From JAHEGP01 sp963792875 (GTDB lineage Bacteria > Pseudomonadota > Gammaproteobacteria > Pseudomonadales > JAHEGP01), in the NCBI GenBank assembly GCA_963792875.1, contig CAWBXV010000003.1, positions 1 through 64,000 of the forward strand: a stretch of 64,000 bases of DNA. The letters run 5' to 3'. The translations under genes were made by a program, and so were the position numbers. The notes beneath the pieces are model-generated. The model saw only the letters and a list, made by a program, of their open reading frames with translations. It was not told the origin of the DNA and did no database searches. Below, one piece after another: positions 54,616 to 63,914 of the stretch. Numbering within the stretch: the first letter of the stretch is position 1; the number at the start of each line of letters is the position of its first letter.

Positions 54616-55476
54616 TTAGTCGAGCGGTACATTCGCCCAGTCCTGGTCCGCCTGGTTCAGCGACATCAGAAAGCGGCGCACGGTGTGCGGCCAGCGCTCG
54701 GGATCCTGGGCGCTGCCGCTCACCTGCAACTCGGCATGGGGCAGCGTGTTGGCCAGGGCGATGGCATTGGCCAGCGGGTGCACCGCGTCGTCGGGCCAGG
54801 CCAGCACGAGCGCGGGCATGGTCAGCCTGGCCAGCCGTTCCGGCGGCGGCAGGTCCGACAGCGCGGCGCCGCGCAGGGCGTTACTGATGCCGCTGGGGCT
54901 GGCATCGGCCAGCAGGCGGCCGCTTGCCCGCTCCATGCGCGTGCGCAGGTCAGCGCCGGGGGCAAGCGGTAGCCATCGCAGCAGTTTCAGCGGCAGGCCG
55001 CGCGTGAGGGCGACGAGCGAGGCGGACAGCTCGTAGACTCTGGCGGTCTTTTTGCGGTCCGCGTAGGCGGTGGGAGGCAGCACCAGCACCAGCCCCCGCA
55101 CGCGGTCGGGGTGCTGGCAGGCGGCATGCAGTGCCGTAGCGCAGCCCATGGAGGCGCCGCCGAGGATGACCTTGGCGCGGTTGCCGGCATGGCAATCGGC
55201 GACCTGCCACATGTCTCTGGCGAGACCCGGCCAGGCGTAGTCCACCGCTGCGCCGGCCGACTCTGAGCGACCGTGCCCGCGGGCATCGTAGCGAATGATG
55301 CGGGCGATATCGACGCACTCCTGCCAGCCGAATACGCCCATGGTGTCTTCCTGCGCCATGCTGCCCAGCAGCGTATGGCCCCAGATAAACGCCCGCCCGC
55401 TGCCGTCGGCCCGGCTGGCGAGCAGCGCCGGGTGACTACCCTCGGCGAGGACCCACTGGATGTCTGGTTGGTTCAT
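54616..55476 (-). CDS. alpha/beta hydrolase
   Basis: The 286-residue protein shows the alpha/beta-hydrolase plan: an oxyanion-region FIWGHTLLGS, then RYDARGHGRSE, and the nucleophile elbow GGASMGCA (Ser). The acid is likely in the WPDDAVHP segment and a candidate catalytic His is in RWPHTVRRF. No signal peptide is present, so it is cytoplasmic. The substrate is unknown. It is separated from the next hydrolase gene by 110 bases on the same strand. Confidence 0.87.
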   Translation of the reverse strand: MNQPDIQWVLAEGSHPALLASRADGSGRAFIWGHTLLGSMAQEDTMGVFGWQECVDIARIIRYDARGHGRSESAGAAVDYAWPGLARDMWQVADCHAGNRAKVILGGASMGCATALHAACQHPDRVRGLVLVLPPTAYADRKKTARVYELSASLVALTRGLPLKLLRWLPLAPGADLRTRMERASGRLLADASPSGISNALRGAALSDLPPPERLARLTMPALVLAWPDDAVHPLANAIALANTLPHAELQVSGSAQDPERWPHTVRRFLMSLNQADQDWANVPLD

Positions 55477-55586
55477 GTCAACGCTCCCGGCTGCGCGGTC
55501 GGTAGCGCGGGTCCCAGCACGCGCCTGGCGCCGCGCCTCGGCGCGAACGTCCCTCCTCCGCCCGGGCCGGGTAGAGGGCGCAGCGC

Positions 55587-56534
55587 TCAGTGTGTGGACT
55601 TGCGCCCGCGCGGCTGGTCGCCGTCATCCAGCGTGTCCTTGTGCCAGGCGGTCAGCAGCACATCGATGATCTCCGCGGACGCTTCCAGTCCGCCCAGGTG
55701 GCCGGCCTCCGCGCGCACGTGCAGGTTGGCATGGGGTATCCTGCTGGCAATGTGGTGGCCGTGCTCGATCGGCACGATCGTGTCGGCGTCCCCGTAGATG
55801 AGGTACACCGGAACCCGGATGTCGGCCAGGCGGAAGCCCCAGTCGCGAGCAAACAGCCGCGTGTCCAGGAATATCGCCTGCATGTTGCCGCGGCTGCCGA
55901 GAATCAGGTCGTCCAGAAACATTTCGCGGACCAGCGGGTCGGCAAAGACCCGCTGATCTCCCGGCGGCATGAAGCGGGAGAAGGTCTTGATGCACTGTTC
56001 CGCCAGCGGTGTCAGGGCGTAGATAGCGCCCTGCAACAGGCTGCCCAGCGGACGGTGCAACGGGCCGACTACGCCGCCCACGCGCCGCCAGCCCTCGCTG
56101 GCGGCGCCTTTGGCCGCATCGGGGCCATGGGCGGGGGCGACCCCCCCCAGGATAGCTGCCACCACCACGCGGTCGGGCATCCTGGCGGCGCAGGCCAGCG
56201 CGAACGGACCCCCGCCCGAGAGCCCGGCGACGCCGAAGCGGTCGAGCGACATGGCGTCGGCCAGCTCGCCGACATCGTTGGCAAAATCGCCGATGCAGGC
56301 GTGGCGGTGGGGAGTCGAGTCGCCGACCCCGGGGCGCTCGATGCAGATGATGCGTACCCCTTTTTTCAGGGCCAGCCGCCGCGTCTCGGGGGCGATCTGG
56401 CGGCGTGCGCCAGGGGTGCCGTGAAACCACAGCAGCGGCAGCCCGGCGGCTGGTCCGAATTCGGCGTAGCCCAGCTTGCGCCCGTCCTTCAGTCGCAAGG
56501 TGCCTTCTACGCGAGGTGGAATGAGCGTGTTCAT
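55587..56534 (-). CDS. alpha/beta hydrolase
   Basis: The 315-residue protein has the HGTPGARR oxyanion motif, RPGVGDS, the nucleophile elbow GLSGGGP (Ser) and the acid in YGDADTIVP. The catalytic His is likely in EAGHLGGL. These features fit proline-iminopeptidase-like or epoxide-hydrolase-like members, but the substrate cannot be assigned. It is only distantly similar to the hydrolase at 54616-55476. Confidence 0.88.
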   Translation of the reverse strand: MNTLIPPRVEGTLRLKDGRKLGYAEFGPAAGLPLLWFHGTPGARRQIAPETRRLALKKGVRIICIERPGVGDSTPHRHACIGDFANDVGELADAMSLDRFGVAGLSGGGPFALACAARMPDRVVVAAILGGVAPAHGPDAAKGAASEGWRRVGGVVGPLHRPLGSLLQGAIYALTPLAEQCIKTFSRFMPPGDQRVFADPLVREMFLDDLILGSRGNMQAIFLDTRLFARDWGFRLADIRVPVYLIYGDADTIVPIEHGHHIASRIPHANLHVRAEAGHLGGLEASAEIIDVLLTAWHKDTLDDGDQPRGRKSTH

Positions 56535-56807
56535 GTCGATAACCCGTTGGCTGCCGTTGTTATTGTGATGCTGGCGGGTGGCGCTGCCCGGTATGCCGCA
56601 GCAGGCAGCGCTCCATTGGCGCCGCTCCCAATGCTAAAGGGCTGTCCGGTGAGAAGCAAACCCTTTTCGGCGGGCCTGTCCCGGGGCGCCGCCGGGGCAT
56701 CGGCAGCACCGGCCGCCGGTACGCCGGCCGCCGGTGTTTCGATTGCGCACAGGGTCTCGTATCATTGGCGGCCTTTGGTCGGTTTCAACAGAGGAGTGTT
56801 ACAGCCA

Positions 56808-57188
56808 ATGACGAAGAGCTTCGATGCCAACGCGCTTATGGCGCTGTGTTTACTGCTGGTCTCGTGGCTGGCCTGGGGCGGCCTGCCCGCGCCGCAGGAG
56901 GGTATGGCCTCCTATTATGCGGATTCCCTGCAGGGCAATCGCACCGCCAGCGGCGCCAAGTATGACAAGAATGCCCTGACGGCCGCTCACCAGACGCTGC
57001 GCTTCGGGACGCGCGTCAGAGTGACCAATGTGGCCAACGGCAAAGCGGTGGAGGTGACGATCAACGACCGCGGTCCGCATACCAAGCGCCGCATCATTGA
57101 TCTGTCGCGCGCGGCCGCGAGCAAGCTGGGCATCCTGGATGCCGGTGTCGCCAAGGTCCGCGTCGAGGTGCTCAAGGTGCCGGATTAG
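56808..57188 (+). CDS. RlpA-like double-psi beta-barrel protein
   Basis: The 126-residue protein has an N-terminal hydrophobic signal or anchor (LMALCLLLVSWLAWGGLPA). A short RlpA domain follows, including GMASYYAD, RTASGAKYDKNALTAAH, and the catalytic region TINDRGPHTKRRIIDLSRAA. RlpA proteins are lytic transglycosylases acting on stem-peptide-free glycan at the septum. This one lacks a SPOR domain, so it may not be targeted to the septum. GAGGAG precedes the ATG. Its stop overlaps the end of the convergent gene by four bases. Confidence 0.9.
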   Translation: MTKSFDANALMALCLLLVSWLAWGGLPAPQEGMASYYADSLQGNRTASGAKYDKNALTAAHQTLRFGTRVRVTNVANGKAVEVTINDRGPHTKRRIIDLSRAAASKLGILDAGVAKVRVEVLKVPD

Positions 57189-57751
57189 TCGCCCGCTGGC
57201 TGCCCCGGCCCGCCCGTGCTGCCTGGGCTCGTCCCCGCCGCGGTGCCGGCGGTGGGCGCCGGCACCGCGGCGTGCTGGCGGGGCGCGTCGGGCAGGGCGG
57301 CATCCGAGGCCTGTGCCTGCTGTCGTGCCTCCCATTCCAGAAAGCGGTCGATGTCCACTTTCACCTGGCTGATGGTCCAGGCGATCAGCGCCACGTCATC
57401 CATGAGTCCGAGCACCGGCAGCAGGTCGGGGATAAAATCCAGCGGCATGACGAAGTAGACGATGGCCGCCGTGACCACGGCCAGCGTGCGCCATGGGATG
57501 GCCCGATACTGCCCGGTCGCGTAGGCGGTCAGCATGCGCATCAGCACTTGCAGGCCTTCGCCGACCGCCTCGATGGATTGGCTGGCGACATCGTTGATTT
57601 TAGTCTGGGCGTCGCTGATCAGCCGCTTCATATCCTCCGGGTTGCGCAGGTAGTCATTGGCCAGGTTGATGGCGCGCAGGTAGCTCTTGTGGTTTCTCAC
57701 TACACTCTGCTTGACGAGATTGCTGATAGCCATGGCGGGGGTCGCTTGCAT
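57185..57751 (-). CDS. YkvA/DUF1232 family membrane protein
   Basis: The 188-residue protein has a helical N-terminal part and a DUF1232 core with YFVMPLDFIPDLLPVLGLMDD. It ends in a Pro/Ala/Gly-rich tail of about 40 residues. Family members are small membrane-associated proteins of unknown function. The start could also be the ATG at 57733, which removes six residues. The end overlaps the convergent RlpA gene by four bases. Confidence 0.85.
   Translation of the reverse strand: MQATPAMAISNLVKQSVVRNHKSYLRAINLANDYLRNPEDMKRLISDAQTKINDVASQSIEAVGEGLQVLMRMLTAYATGQYRAIPWRTLAVVTAAIVYFVMPLDFIPDLLPVLGLMDDVALIAWTISQVKVDIDRFLEWEARQQAQASDAALPDAPRQHAAVPAPTAGTAAGTSPGSTGGPGQPAGD
57236..57272. repeat. long perfect inverted repeat in a coding tail
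   Basis: Two 15-bp perfect arms (57236-57250 and 57258-57272) flank a 7-nt loop within the low-complexity tail of the DUF1232 gene, 48 bases past the RlpA stop codon. It could act as a terminator for the plus-strand RlpA transcript, though no T-run follows. Confidence 0.6.
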
Positions 57752-57947
57752 CGGTCGACGGGCGGTCTAGATTACCGGCTTCTCCACGCGAAAGCCATCG
57801 GTGGCCGGGCGTCCCGCCGCCATTGCTGGTGCCGCGGGCGCGTCCTGGGCTAGTATCAGGGGAGCCCGGCGGTCGCTGTGGAGGTGCCTCAGTTGCGGCA
57901 CATGACCCGGTGGAGTGGTAAGGGAGTGACCAGACAGGAGCTATTTG

Positions 57948-59360
57948 ATGGCTAGCAGTAGCTTCACGCGCCTCACGGCGGAGGAACTGCAGTTTCTGGT
58001 GATGGAGGCGCCATCGGTGCCGATGGATATCGTCTCCACGCAGGTCTATGGCGCCGGGCGGCTGTCGACCCCGGATGGCGGCGTGGACCTTGCCGCCTAC
58101 CGGGAGCTGATCGGCGCCATGCTGCAGCGCATGCCGCGCTTTCGCAAGAAGCTCAAGTGGATACCTTATGCGGACATCCCGGTCTGGGTGGATGACCCGG
58201 CTTTCTCGATCGACTATCACATCCGCCACACGGCGCTGCCCCGGCCCGGTTCGCCGCAGCAGCTGAAAAAGCTCACGGCGCGTATCGCCGGTCGCGCGCT
58301 CGATCGCGATCGCCCGCTCTGGGAGATCTGGCTGGTTGAGGGGCTCGAGCAGGGTGGCTATGCCATCATCAGCAAGATCCATCACGCTATGCTGAGTGCG
58401 GTGGACGCACCCAGCCTTGCCACGGTGCTGATGTCGAAGGAGCCGGTGCCCAAGGTGCCCCCCCTGCGGCCTTTCGTGCCGTCGAAGCCGCCGTCCGAGG
58501 TGTCGCTGCTCTGGGATGAGTGGCAGCGGCGCTACTCCATGCCCATCGACGCCCTGCGCAATGCCGGGGAGATGCTGCTGCGCACCCGGGGCGGGCGCAG
58601 TGAACTGGAGCGGCGAGTCGGTGCGATGAAGCACTCCTGGACGTCGATCATCAGGCGGCCGCGCGCCACTCCGGTCAACGGCGAACTCAGCGGGCAGCGT
58701 CGCGTGGAGTGGCTGGACCTGCCGTTGGCGCCGCTGCTGCAGGCGCGGCGCATGCTGGTCTGCAGCCTCAGCGATGTGCTGATTGCGCTGCTCGGTGGCG
58801 GCGTGCGCGCGATCTACCGTGAGCGGGACATCGCGCCGCCAGGCGGAGCGTTCAGGGTGGCGGTGCCGGTCTATCTGCCGGACTCCGACCCCGAGGGTGG
58901 CCGCTCCGCCACCTGGCTGCTCGATCTGTGCATCGACGAGCCCAGCCCGTCCGCCCGACTCAACCATATCGCAGCGCAGAGCGCCGATATGGATGGCGAG
59001 GAGAGTGAGGTCTCCATCGAGCGCATGATGAATCCAACGCGCTGGGCCGCGCCGGGCTTTCTGTCGCTGTTCAGCACGGGCAAGCAGCTGTGCGCCAATA
59101 CCCTGATGGCCCCGATAGCGGGCCCGCAGGCTCCGCTCTACTCGATGGGGGCCAAGATGATTGGCATCTATCCCCACGTGCCGCTGCAGCCGGGCATCGG
59201 CTTGACCACGGGCCTGATGAGCTACCACGGCAAGATGTGCTGGAGCTTCAACGCCGACTACGATCTGGTGCCCGATATCCACGCCGTGCCCAGGGGTGTG
59301 GCCCAGGCATTTGACCAGCTGATGGAAGAGCTGGGTATCGACGCCGCTGCCGACCGCTGA
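57948..59360 (+). CDS. wax ester synthase/diacylglycerol acyltransferase homologue (WS/DGAT)
   Basis: The 470-residue protein matches the bacterial WS/DGAT family. The N-terminal domain contains MDIVSTQVYGAG, RFRKKLKWIP and DRDRPLWEIWLVEGLE, and the C-terminal domain contains PLYSMGAKMIGIYPHVPL and the AFDQLMEEL end. These enzymes join acyl-CoA to fatty alcohols or diacylglycerol to make storage lipids. The active-site motif, HHxxxDG in the family, reads HHAMLSA here (residues 145-151), so both the Asp and the Gly are replaced. The catalytic His146 is kept. Activity may therefore be changed. CAGGAG precedes the ATG. Confidence 0.88.
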   Translation: MASSSFTRLTAEELQFLVMEAPSVPMDIVSTQVYGAGRLSTPDGGVDLAAYRELIGAMLQRMPRFRKKLKWIPYADIPVWVDDPAFSIDYHIRHTALPRPGSPQQLKKLTARIAGRALDRDRPLWEIWLVEGLEQGGYAIISKIHHAMLSAVDAPSLATVLMSKEPVPKVPPLRPFVPSKPPSEVSLLWDEWQRRYSMPIDALRNAGEMLLRTRGGRSELERRVGAMKHSWTSIIRRPRATPVNGELSGQRRVEWLDLPLAPLLQARRMLVCSLSDVLIALLGGGVRAIYRERDIAPPGGAFRVAVPVYLPDSDPEGGRSATWLLDLCIDEPSPSARLNHIAAQSADMDGEESEVSIERMMNPTRWAAPGFLSLFSTGKQLCANTLMAPIAGPQAPLYSMGAKMIGIYPHVPLQPGIGLTTGLMSYHGKMCWSFNADYDLVPDIHAVPRGVAQAFDQLMEELGIDAAADR

Positions 59361-59391
59361 CGGGGCTGCTGCGGTCGGCGTCGGGCCGGCT

Positions 59392-59751
59392 TCAGGCGCC
59401 GCTGCGTTTGACGGTCCAGCCGCGGCGGCTCAATACTTCGACGAGGCGGTCGCGGTGGTCACCCTGGATTTCCACCACGTCGCCCTTGATCGCGCCGCCG
59501 GTGGCGCACAGCCGCCTGAGTTCCGCAGCGCAGGCCTTGAGCTCGTCACCCTGCAGGGGAATTCCCGTGATGAGGGTAACACCCTTGCCCTTGCGGCCCT
59601 TGGTCTGGCGGCTGACGCGCACGACGCCGTCACCGGGGACAGCGGGGCGCTGGCTGCAGCTGCAGGCCTTGACGGCGTTGCCGCACGCGGGGCAGAGCCT
59701 GCCGAGCGCCGTGGAGTAGACGGGGCGGCTGGATTGTTGCTGATTTGTCAT
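59392..59751 (-). CDS. yciH: SUI1-like translation initiation factor YciH
   Basis: The 119-residue protein has an N-terminal CPACGNAVKACSC segment that may bind zinc and a SUI1 (eIF1-like) domain with RKGKGVTLITGIPL, GGAIKGDVVEIQGDHRD and a closing RRGWTVKRSG. YciH binds the ribosome and helps discriminate against incorrect initiation complexes. Length and motifs are standard. It converges on the WS/DGAT gene. Confidence 0.93.
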   Translation of the reverse strand: MTNQQQSSRPVYSTALGRLCPACGNAVKACSCSQRPAVPGDGVVRVSRQTKGRKGKGVTLITGIPLQGDELKACAAELRRLCATGGAIKGDVVEIQGDHRDRLVEVLSRRGWTVKRSGA

Positions 59752-59895
59752 GGCAATTCCGTGGCAAAGTGGTTAGTGTACCCGCTTTTTGGATTCGGCC
59801 ACCATCCTCAGGGTTTTCCCGTCGATGGTCCGCGGCCACCGCGGTGACCTGTGCCGCCGCCGGGAGGGGCCGATGCCGTGCTCCGGAGGTGATCG

Positions 59896-60969
59896 ATGAG
59901 CCCTATGTCCCAGCTGCGGTGCGATCGGCAGATCGCCCGCTGGTTGTTTTTCTGTGCTGCGCTGGTCGTGGCCATGATACTGTTGGGCGGGGTCACCCGC
60001 CTGACGCATTCCGGGCTGTCCATCGTCGAATGGAAGCCGCTGCTCGGTGCCATTCCGCCGCTCAATGAGGCGCAGTGGCACGAGGTCTTTGTCAAGTACC
60101 AGGCGTATCCTGAGTATCAGCTGGTCAACGCGGGCATGAGTCTCGGTGAGTTCAAGGCCATCTTCATGTTCGAATACCTGCATCGCCTGCTGGGGCGCCT
60201 GATCGGGCTGGCGTTTCTGCTGCCGCTGGTGTTTTTCTACCTGAAGGGAAGGATCGCTCCGCGCCTGACCCCCAAGCTCGTCATGCTGTTCGTCCTCGGT
60301 GGTCTGCAGGGCGTGCTCGGCTGGTACATGGTCAAGAGCGGGCTGGTCGATAACCCACGCGTGAGTCAGTATCGGCTCACCGCCCACCTCGGTGCTGCCG
60401 TGCTGATCTATGCCTCCATCATGTGGGTGGCGCTGGGGCTGCGCTTTGCGGACGCGCCCCGCGCCGTCCCTGCCGGCGACGGGCTGCGCCGCTTCGCGTA
60501 TCTCATCACCGGCCTGCTGTTTATCATGATCCTCTCGGGAGGACTGGTCGCGGGTACGCGCGCCGGGCTGGGCTACAATACCTTTCCGCTGATGGGCACC
60601 TCTTTTATTCCCCAGGGGCTCTACGCGATGCAGCCGCCCTGGCTGGCCGCGTTCGAGGATACCACGACGATTCAATTCAACCATCGCCTGCTCGCCTATG
60701 TGCTGTCGGCGCTGATCGTCAGCTTTGCGGTGACCGCGTTGCGCAGCGGCATCGCCGGCAGGGCGCGCGCGGGAGTCTATGCCCTGCTGGCGATGCTGCT
60801 GCTGCAGGTGGGGCTCGGCATCAGCACGCTGCTGCTGCTGGTGCCGGTGCCCCTGGCCTCGGCCCACCAGGCGGGTGCCATCGGCCTGTTCACGTGTGCG
60901 CTGGTTGTCAGTCAGGCGCTGACGGTGCGCGGCGATCGGGCCGTCGCCGCCTTGCCCGCCGCCGCCTGA
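59896..60969 (+). CDS. ctaA: heme A synthase, COX15/CtaA family
   Basis: The 357-residue inner-membrane protein has eight helices. The four conserved histidines are visible in MFEYLHRLLGR, LTAHLGAA, IQFNHRLLAY and ASAHQAGA. The proteobacterial hallmark GGVTRLTHSGLSIVEWKP lies near the N-terminus. It oxidises heme O to heme A for cytochrome aa3 oxidases. No cox genes or heme O synthase (ctaB) adjoin it here. An in-frame ATG three codons downstream is an alternative start. Confidence 0.95.
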   Translation: MSPMSQLRCDRQIARWLFFCAALVVAMILLGGVTRLTHSGLSIVEWKPLLGAIPPLNEAQWHEVFVKYQAYPEYQLVNAGMSLGEFKAIFMFEYLHRLLGRLIGLAFLLPLVFFYLKGRIAPRLTPKLVMLFVLGGLQGVLGWYMVKSGLVDNPRVSQYRLTAHLGAAVLIYASIMWVALGLRFADAPRAVPAGDGLRRFAYLITGLLFIMILSGGLVAGTRAGLGYNTFPLMGTSFIPQGLYAMQPPWLAAFEDTTTIQFNHRLLAYVLSALIVSFAVTALRSGIAGRARAGVYALLAMLLLQVGLGISTLLLLVPVPLASAHQAGAIGLFTCALVVSQALTVRGDRAVAALPAAA

Positions 60970-61081
60970 ACGCCCTCGCCGCACCGGTTTGCAGCGGCGT
61001 GCGCGGCCGCGGCGCGTCCTGGCGCCTTGGGAGGCCAGGGTTTAACATGGCGGCTGGTGACCGCAGTGTGAGCCAACGCGC

Positions 61082-61867
61082 ATGGCATTTGTAACGTATA
61101 TGATCGTGATCGACCCCGCCCTGGAGCTGCAACCCGCGCTGCTCGATGTGCTGGAGACCGCCAGGGCAATGGGAGCCAGGCTGCATCTCTATGCCTGTAT
61201 CGACGAGACGGCGCCGGCGGCGGCAGTAACGGCGGCTGAGCGCCTGCTCGAGGGGCTCGCCGGGCAGGCCGCGGCCGCCGGGTTGGCGGTGAGCTCAGAG
61301 CTGGAGCGGGATGCCGACTGGCAGGTCCAGGCAGTGCGGGCCGCCTCCCGCTGCGGTGCCGATCTGCTGGTCAAATACAGCTTCGACCACAGCGCGCTGC
61401 AGCGGGAATTGCGCGCCACCTCCGACTGGACCCTGCTGCGCAAAGCGCCCTGTCCGGTGCTGCTGGTCAAGCATCACCGCCGCTGGACCCACCAGGGCGT
61501 GCTCGGGGCGGTCAATTTCAACGCGCGGGATGGTGCCCATGCCCGCCTGAACAAGCTCGTCATCGGCGCGACGCGAGGCTTTGCCTCCGCCCTGGGCGCG
61601 AGGCAGTATTTCATCAATGCCTGTGAAGACGGTCAGGAGGTGCCCGACGCCTCGGCGCTGGCAGGCCGCTGCGGCGTGCCGGAGGAGCAGGTTCTGGTAT
61701 GCGCAGGCCCCCCCCACGAGGCCATCGTGAGCACGGCCGAAAGGCTGGAGGTGGACCTGATCGTGCTGGGGACGGTAGGGCGCAGCGGCCTGGTTGGCAA
61801 GTGGATCGGCAACACCGTCGAAAAGCTGCTCGACCACACCCATATCGACATCCTGGTCGTCAACTGA
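61082..61867 (+). CDS. universal stress protein, tandem-domain (UspE-like)
   Basis: The 261-residue protein has two Usp domains. The first (about 1-130) lacks the nucleotide motif. The second (about 135-261) has the ATP-binding loop GTVGRSGLVGKWIGNTVEK near its end. Such proteins are induced under stress or low oxygen and bind ATP or hydrophobic ligands. It follows the ctaA gene after 112 bases and converges on the LLM oxidoreductase gene 10 bases away. Confidence 0.9.
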   Translation: MAFVTYMIVIDPALELQPALLDVLETARAMGARLHLYACIDETAPAAAVTAAERLLEGLAGQAAAAGLAVSSELERDADWQVQAVRAASRCGADLLVKYSFDHSALQRELRATSDWTLLRKAPCPVLLVKHHRRWTHQGVLGAVNFNARDGAHARLNKLVIGATRGFASALGARQYFINACEDGQEVPDASALAGRCGVPEEQVLVCAGPPHEAIVSTAERLEVDLIVLGTVGRSGLVGKWIGNTVEKLLDHTHIDILVVN

Positions 61868-61877
61868 AGCGCCGCGC

Positions 61878-62804
61878 TCAGGCGTCCATCCATGCCCTCA
61901 GTTTGGCCAGAAACGCGATGGTTCTGCGCTGCGAACCGGGCTCCACCTCCAGTACCGCCGCATTCAGGTCCGTAACGCCCATGTCGCGCAGCGCCACGAC
62001 CTGCCGCTGCAGCGACTCTTCGTCGCCCAGCAGGGCGATGTCGCCTGGTCCTGCCACCCCCTCCCGGTCGAGCATGGCGCGGTAGGAGGGCAGGACGCCG
62101 TACAGTTTCAGCGACTCGTTCAAGCGCGCGCGCGCCGCGGGCACGTCCTGGCACAGCGAAACCGGCAGGCCCGCGACCACCCGCGGTGATGGCCGCCCCG
62201 CCGCGGCGGCCGCCCGGGTGATGGTCGGGATGATGTGCGAGTTCAGCGTTTTCGGGCCGGTCATCCAGGTCACGGTGCCATCGGCCAGGGTGCCGGCGAT
62301 TTTCAGCATTCTCGGCCCGAGCGCGCCGACGATGCAGGGCACCGGCCGGCCGGTGCCGAGTTTGAGCCGACCGTCGACCCGGTACAGCGGGCCCTGGTGG
62401 CGCACCGCCTCGCCTCGCAGCAGTGGCATGAGGATTTCCAGGTATTCCTGCATGTGCGCGGCCGGGTGCTGGTAGCTCAGCCCCAGCATGTCCTCGATCA
62501 CGACCTTGTGGGACAGGCCGATGCCGAGGGTGAAGCGGTTGTCGCAGGCTATCGCCGTGGTGAGCGCCTGCTGCGCCATGGCCACCGGGTGCCTCACCTG
62601 AATGGGGGTGACGGCGCTGCCAAGGCCGATGCTGCTCGTGGCCGGGCCCGCCAGAGCCAGCGCGGTGAGGGCGTCGAGGTCCTGCAGATTGGCCATCCAC
62701 ACATTGTCGAAGCCCTCCGCCTCCAGGTGCTGGATGTAGTTAAGAAATTTGCGGATGTTCTTGTCCGGCCAGTTGTCGGTAAGAAACAGGGTGCCGATGC
62801 GCAT
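61878..62804 (-). CDS. LLM class flavin/F420-dependent oxidoreductase
   Basis: The 308-residue protein has a luciferase-like TIM barrel. It begins directly with MRIGTLFLTDNWPDKN and contains LGSAVTPIQVRHPVAMAQQA, RFTLGIGLSHK and a central PCIVGALGPRMLKIAGTLADG. These features match the subgroup annotated as F420-dependent LLM enzymes, although FMN use is possible. ATG 62834 adds ten residues and is the alternative start. The substrate is unknown. Confidence 0.87.
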   Translation of the reverse strand: MRIGTLFLTDNWPDKNIRKFLNYIQHLEAEGFDNVWMANLQDLDALTALALAGPATSSIGLGSAVTPIQVRHPVAMAQQALTTAIACDNRFTLGIGLSHKVVIEDMLGLSYQHPAAHMQEYLEILMPLLRGEAVRHQGPLYRVDGRLKLGTGRPVPCIVGALGPRMLKIAGTLADGTVTWMTGPKTLNSHIIPTITRAAAAAGRPSPRVVAGLPVSLCQDVPAARARLNESLKLYGVLPSYRAMLDREGVAGPGDIALLGDEESLQRQVVALRDMGVTDLNAAVLEVEPGSQRRTIAFLAKLRAWMDA

Positions 62805-62999
62805 GGTGCGGGTCTCGCTGGTCTGGGTCCGCATGACGCGGATGCCTTGGTCTTATTGTGCAGGTGTCGCCCAGCCTCAAACATATACCGCGCTGCGGCG
62901 ATTTGCCAGCGGGCGCGGGCCGCCCGCCCGCCCGGGGGAAGGATGTTGCGAGCGGGGCAGTGACAAGGCGGTCTGCCGCGGGTAGAATAGCCGCGCCCC

Positions 63000-63073
63000 G
63001 CGGGTGTAGCTCAATGGTAGAGCAGAAGCTTCCCAAGCTTACGACGAGGGTTCGATTCCCTTCACCCGCTCCA
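63000..63073 (+). tRNA. tRNA-Gly (anticodon CCC)
   Basis: The 74-nt cloverleaf has acceptor strands GCGGGTG (63000-63006) and CACCCGC (63063-63069). The D-arm GCTC/GAGC and T-arm AGGG/TTCGATT/CCCT are in place, and the anticodon loop TTCCCAA has CCC at 63032-63034. The discriminator T and the encoded CCA complete the 3' end. It closely resembles E. coli glyU. The outer pair of the anticodon stem is mismatched. Confidence 0.95.
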
Positions 63074-63168
63074 TTCTCATCGGCCCCCATCGGCTCCCAA
63101 CCCGCCGAACGGCGCGTTTCGCCGCCACCCGGAACTGCGGTACCTGCTTGACGGCAGGCCGACTGCCC

Positions 63169-63624
63169 TCAGAACCAGAAGCGAAAGCCGATGGAGCCTT
63201 CGATGTCGAAGTCGGTGTCGGGCAGCACTTCGATCACCGGCACGATTGCCGCAAAGATGTCGAAGGGCGCTCCGGAAAAATAGTAGTCCAGCCCCAACGG
63301 TATGCGGATTCCCCAGAGGTCCTTTTTGTCCTCGCGCAGCACGACGCGTCCCCCGATGCCGTAATACACCGGCAGCCGCCCCTTGCTGACCTTGATCGGA
63401 TTATAGTTGTGGAAGAGATAGTCGGCCTGCAGATGCAGATGCTTATTGCCTGACAGCGACCAGGCCGCTGCGGCGTCGATCGCGTTGGTGGGGTCGATGT
63501 GATACTTGAAGTTGATGCCCGTCGGGTCGCCGAATATGACGCCGATGCCCCGCTTGAAGCTCTGGGCGGAGGCGGGCGCGGCGGCGGCCAGCAGGATTGT
63601 CAGGGCAATGACAGAACGTCGCAT
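63169..63624 (-). CDS. small outer-membrane beta-barrel-like protein
   Basis: The 151-residue protein has a signal peptide (about 1-20, ending ASAQ). Alternating hydrophobic and polar strands (LHLQADYLFHNYN, LPVYYGIGGRVV, IRIPLGLDYYF) lead to a closing GSIGFRFWF with a C-terminal aromatic residue typical of outer-membrane barrels. It may form a short eight-strand barrel. Function is unknown. It lies next to the tRNA-Gly gene. Confidence 0.75.
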   Translation of the reverse strand: MRRSVIALTILLAAAAPASAQSFKRGIGVIFGDPTGINFKYHIDPTNAIDAAAAWSLSGNKHLHLQADYLFHNYNPIKVSKGRLPVYYGIGGRVVLREDKKDLWGIRIPLGLDYYFSGAPFDIFAAIVPVIEVLPDTDFDIEGSIGFRFWF

Positions 63625-63914
63625 GGTGCTTCCTTATGTGGCTCTAGCGGTTGACGGGCGTCTCGCCATGAGCGGTCGACGGCGCGGCAGCGCGCCGGAG
63701 TATGCCATGGCTCAGTGCTGAGGATATGTGTTCGGGGCGCCGACCGCCAGCCAGCCTGCCTTGCAGGGCTGGCTGGGGAGCATGCCAGAGGGCCCACGGC
63801 TCGGCTGGGGCGCCGGTCGATGCCTGGCGCCGCTGGCCTCAAAACCTGGGATCGGTTAAGTTGGCTGCCGGTCCGCCCCTTTGCCAACCCGACGCCCGAC
63901 CTTGAGGAGCCGCG

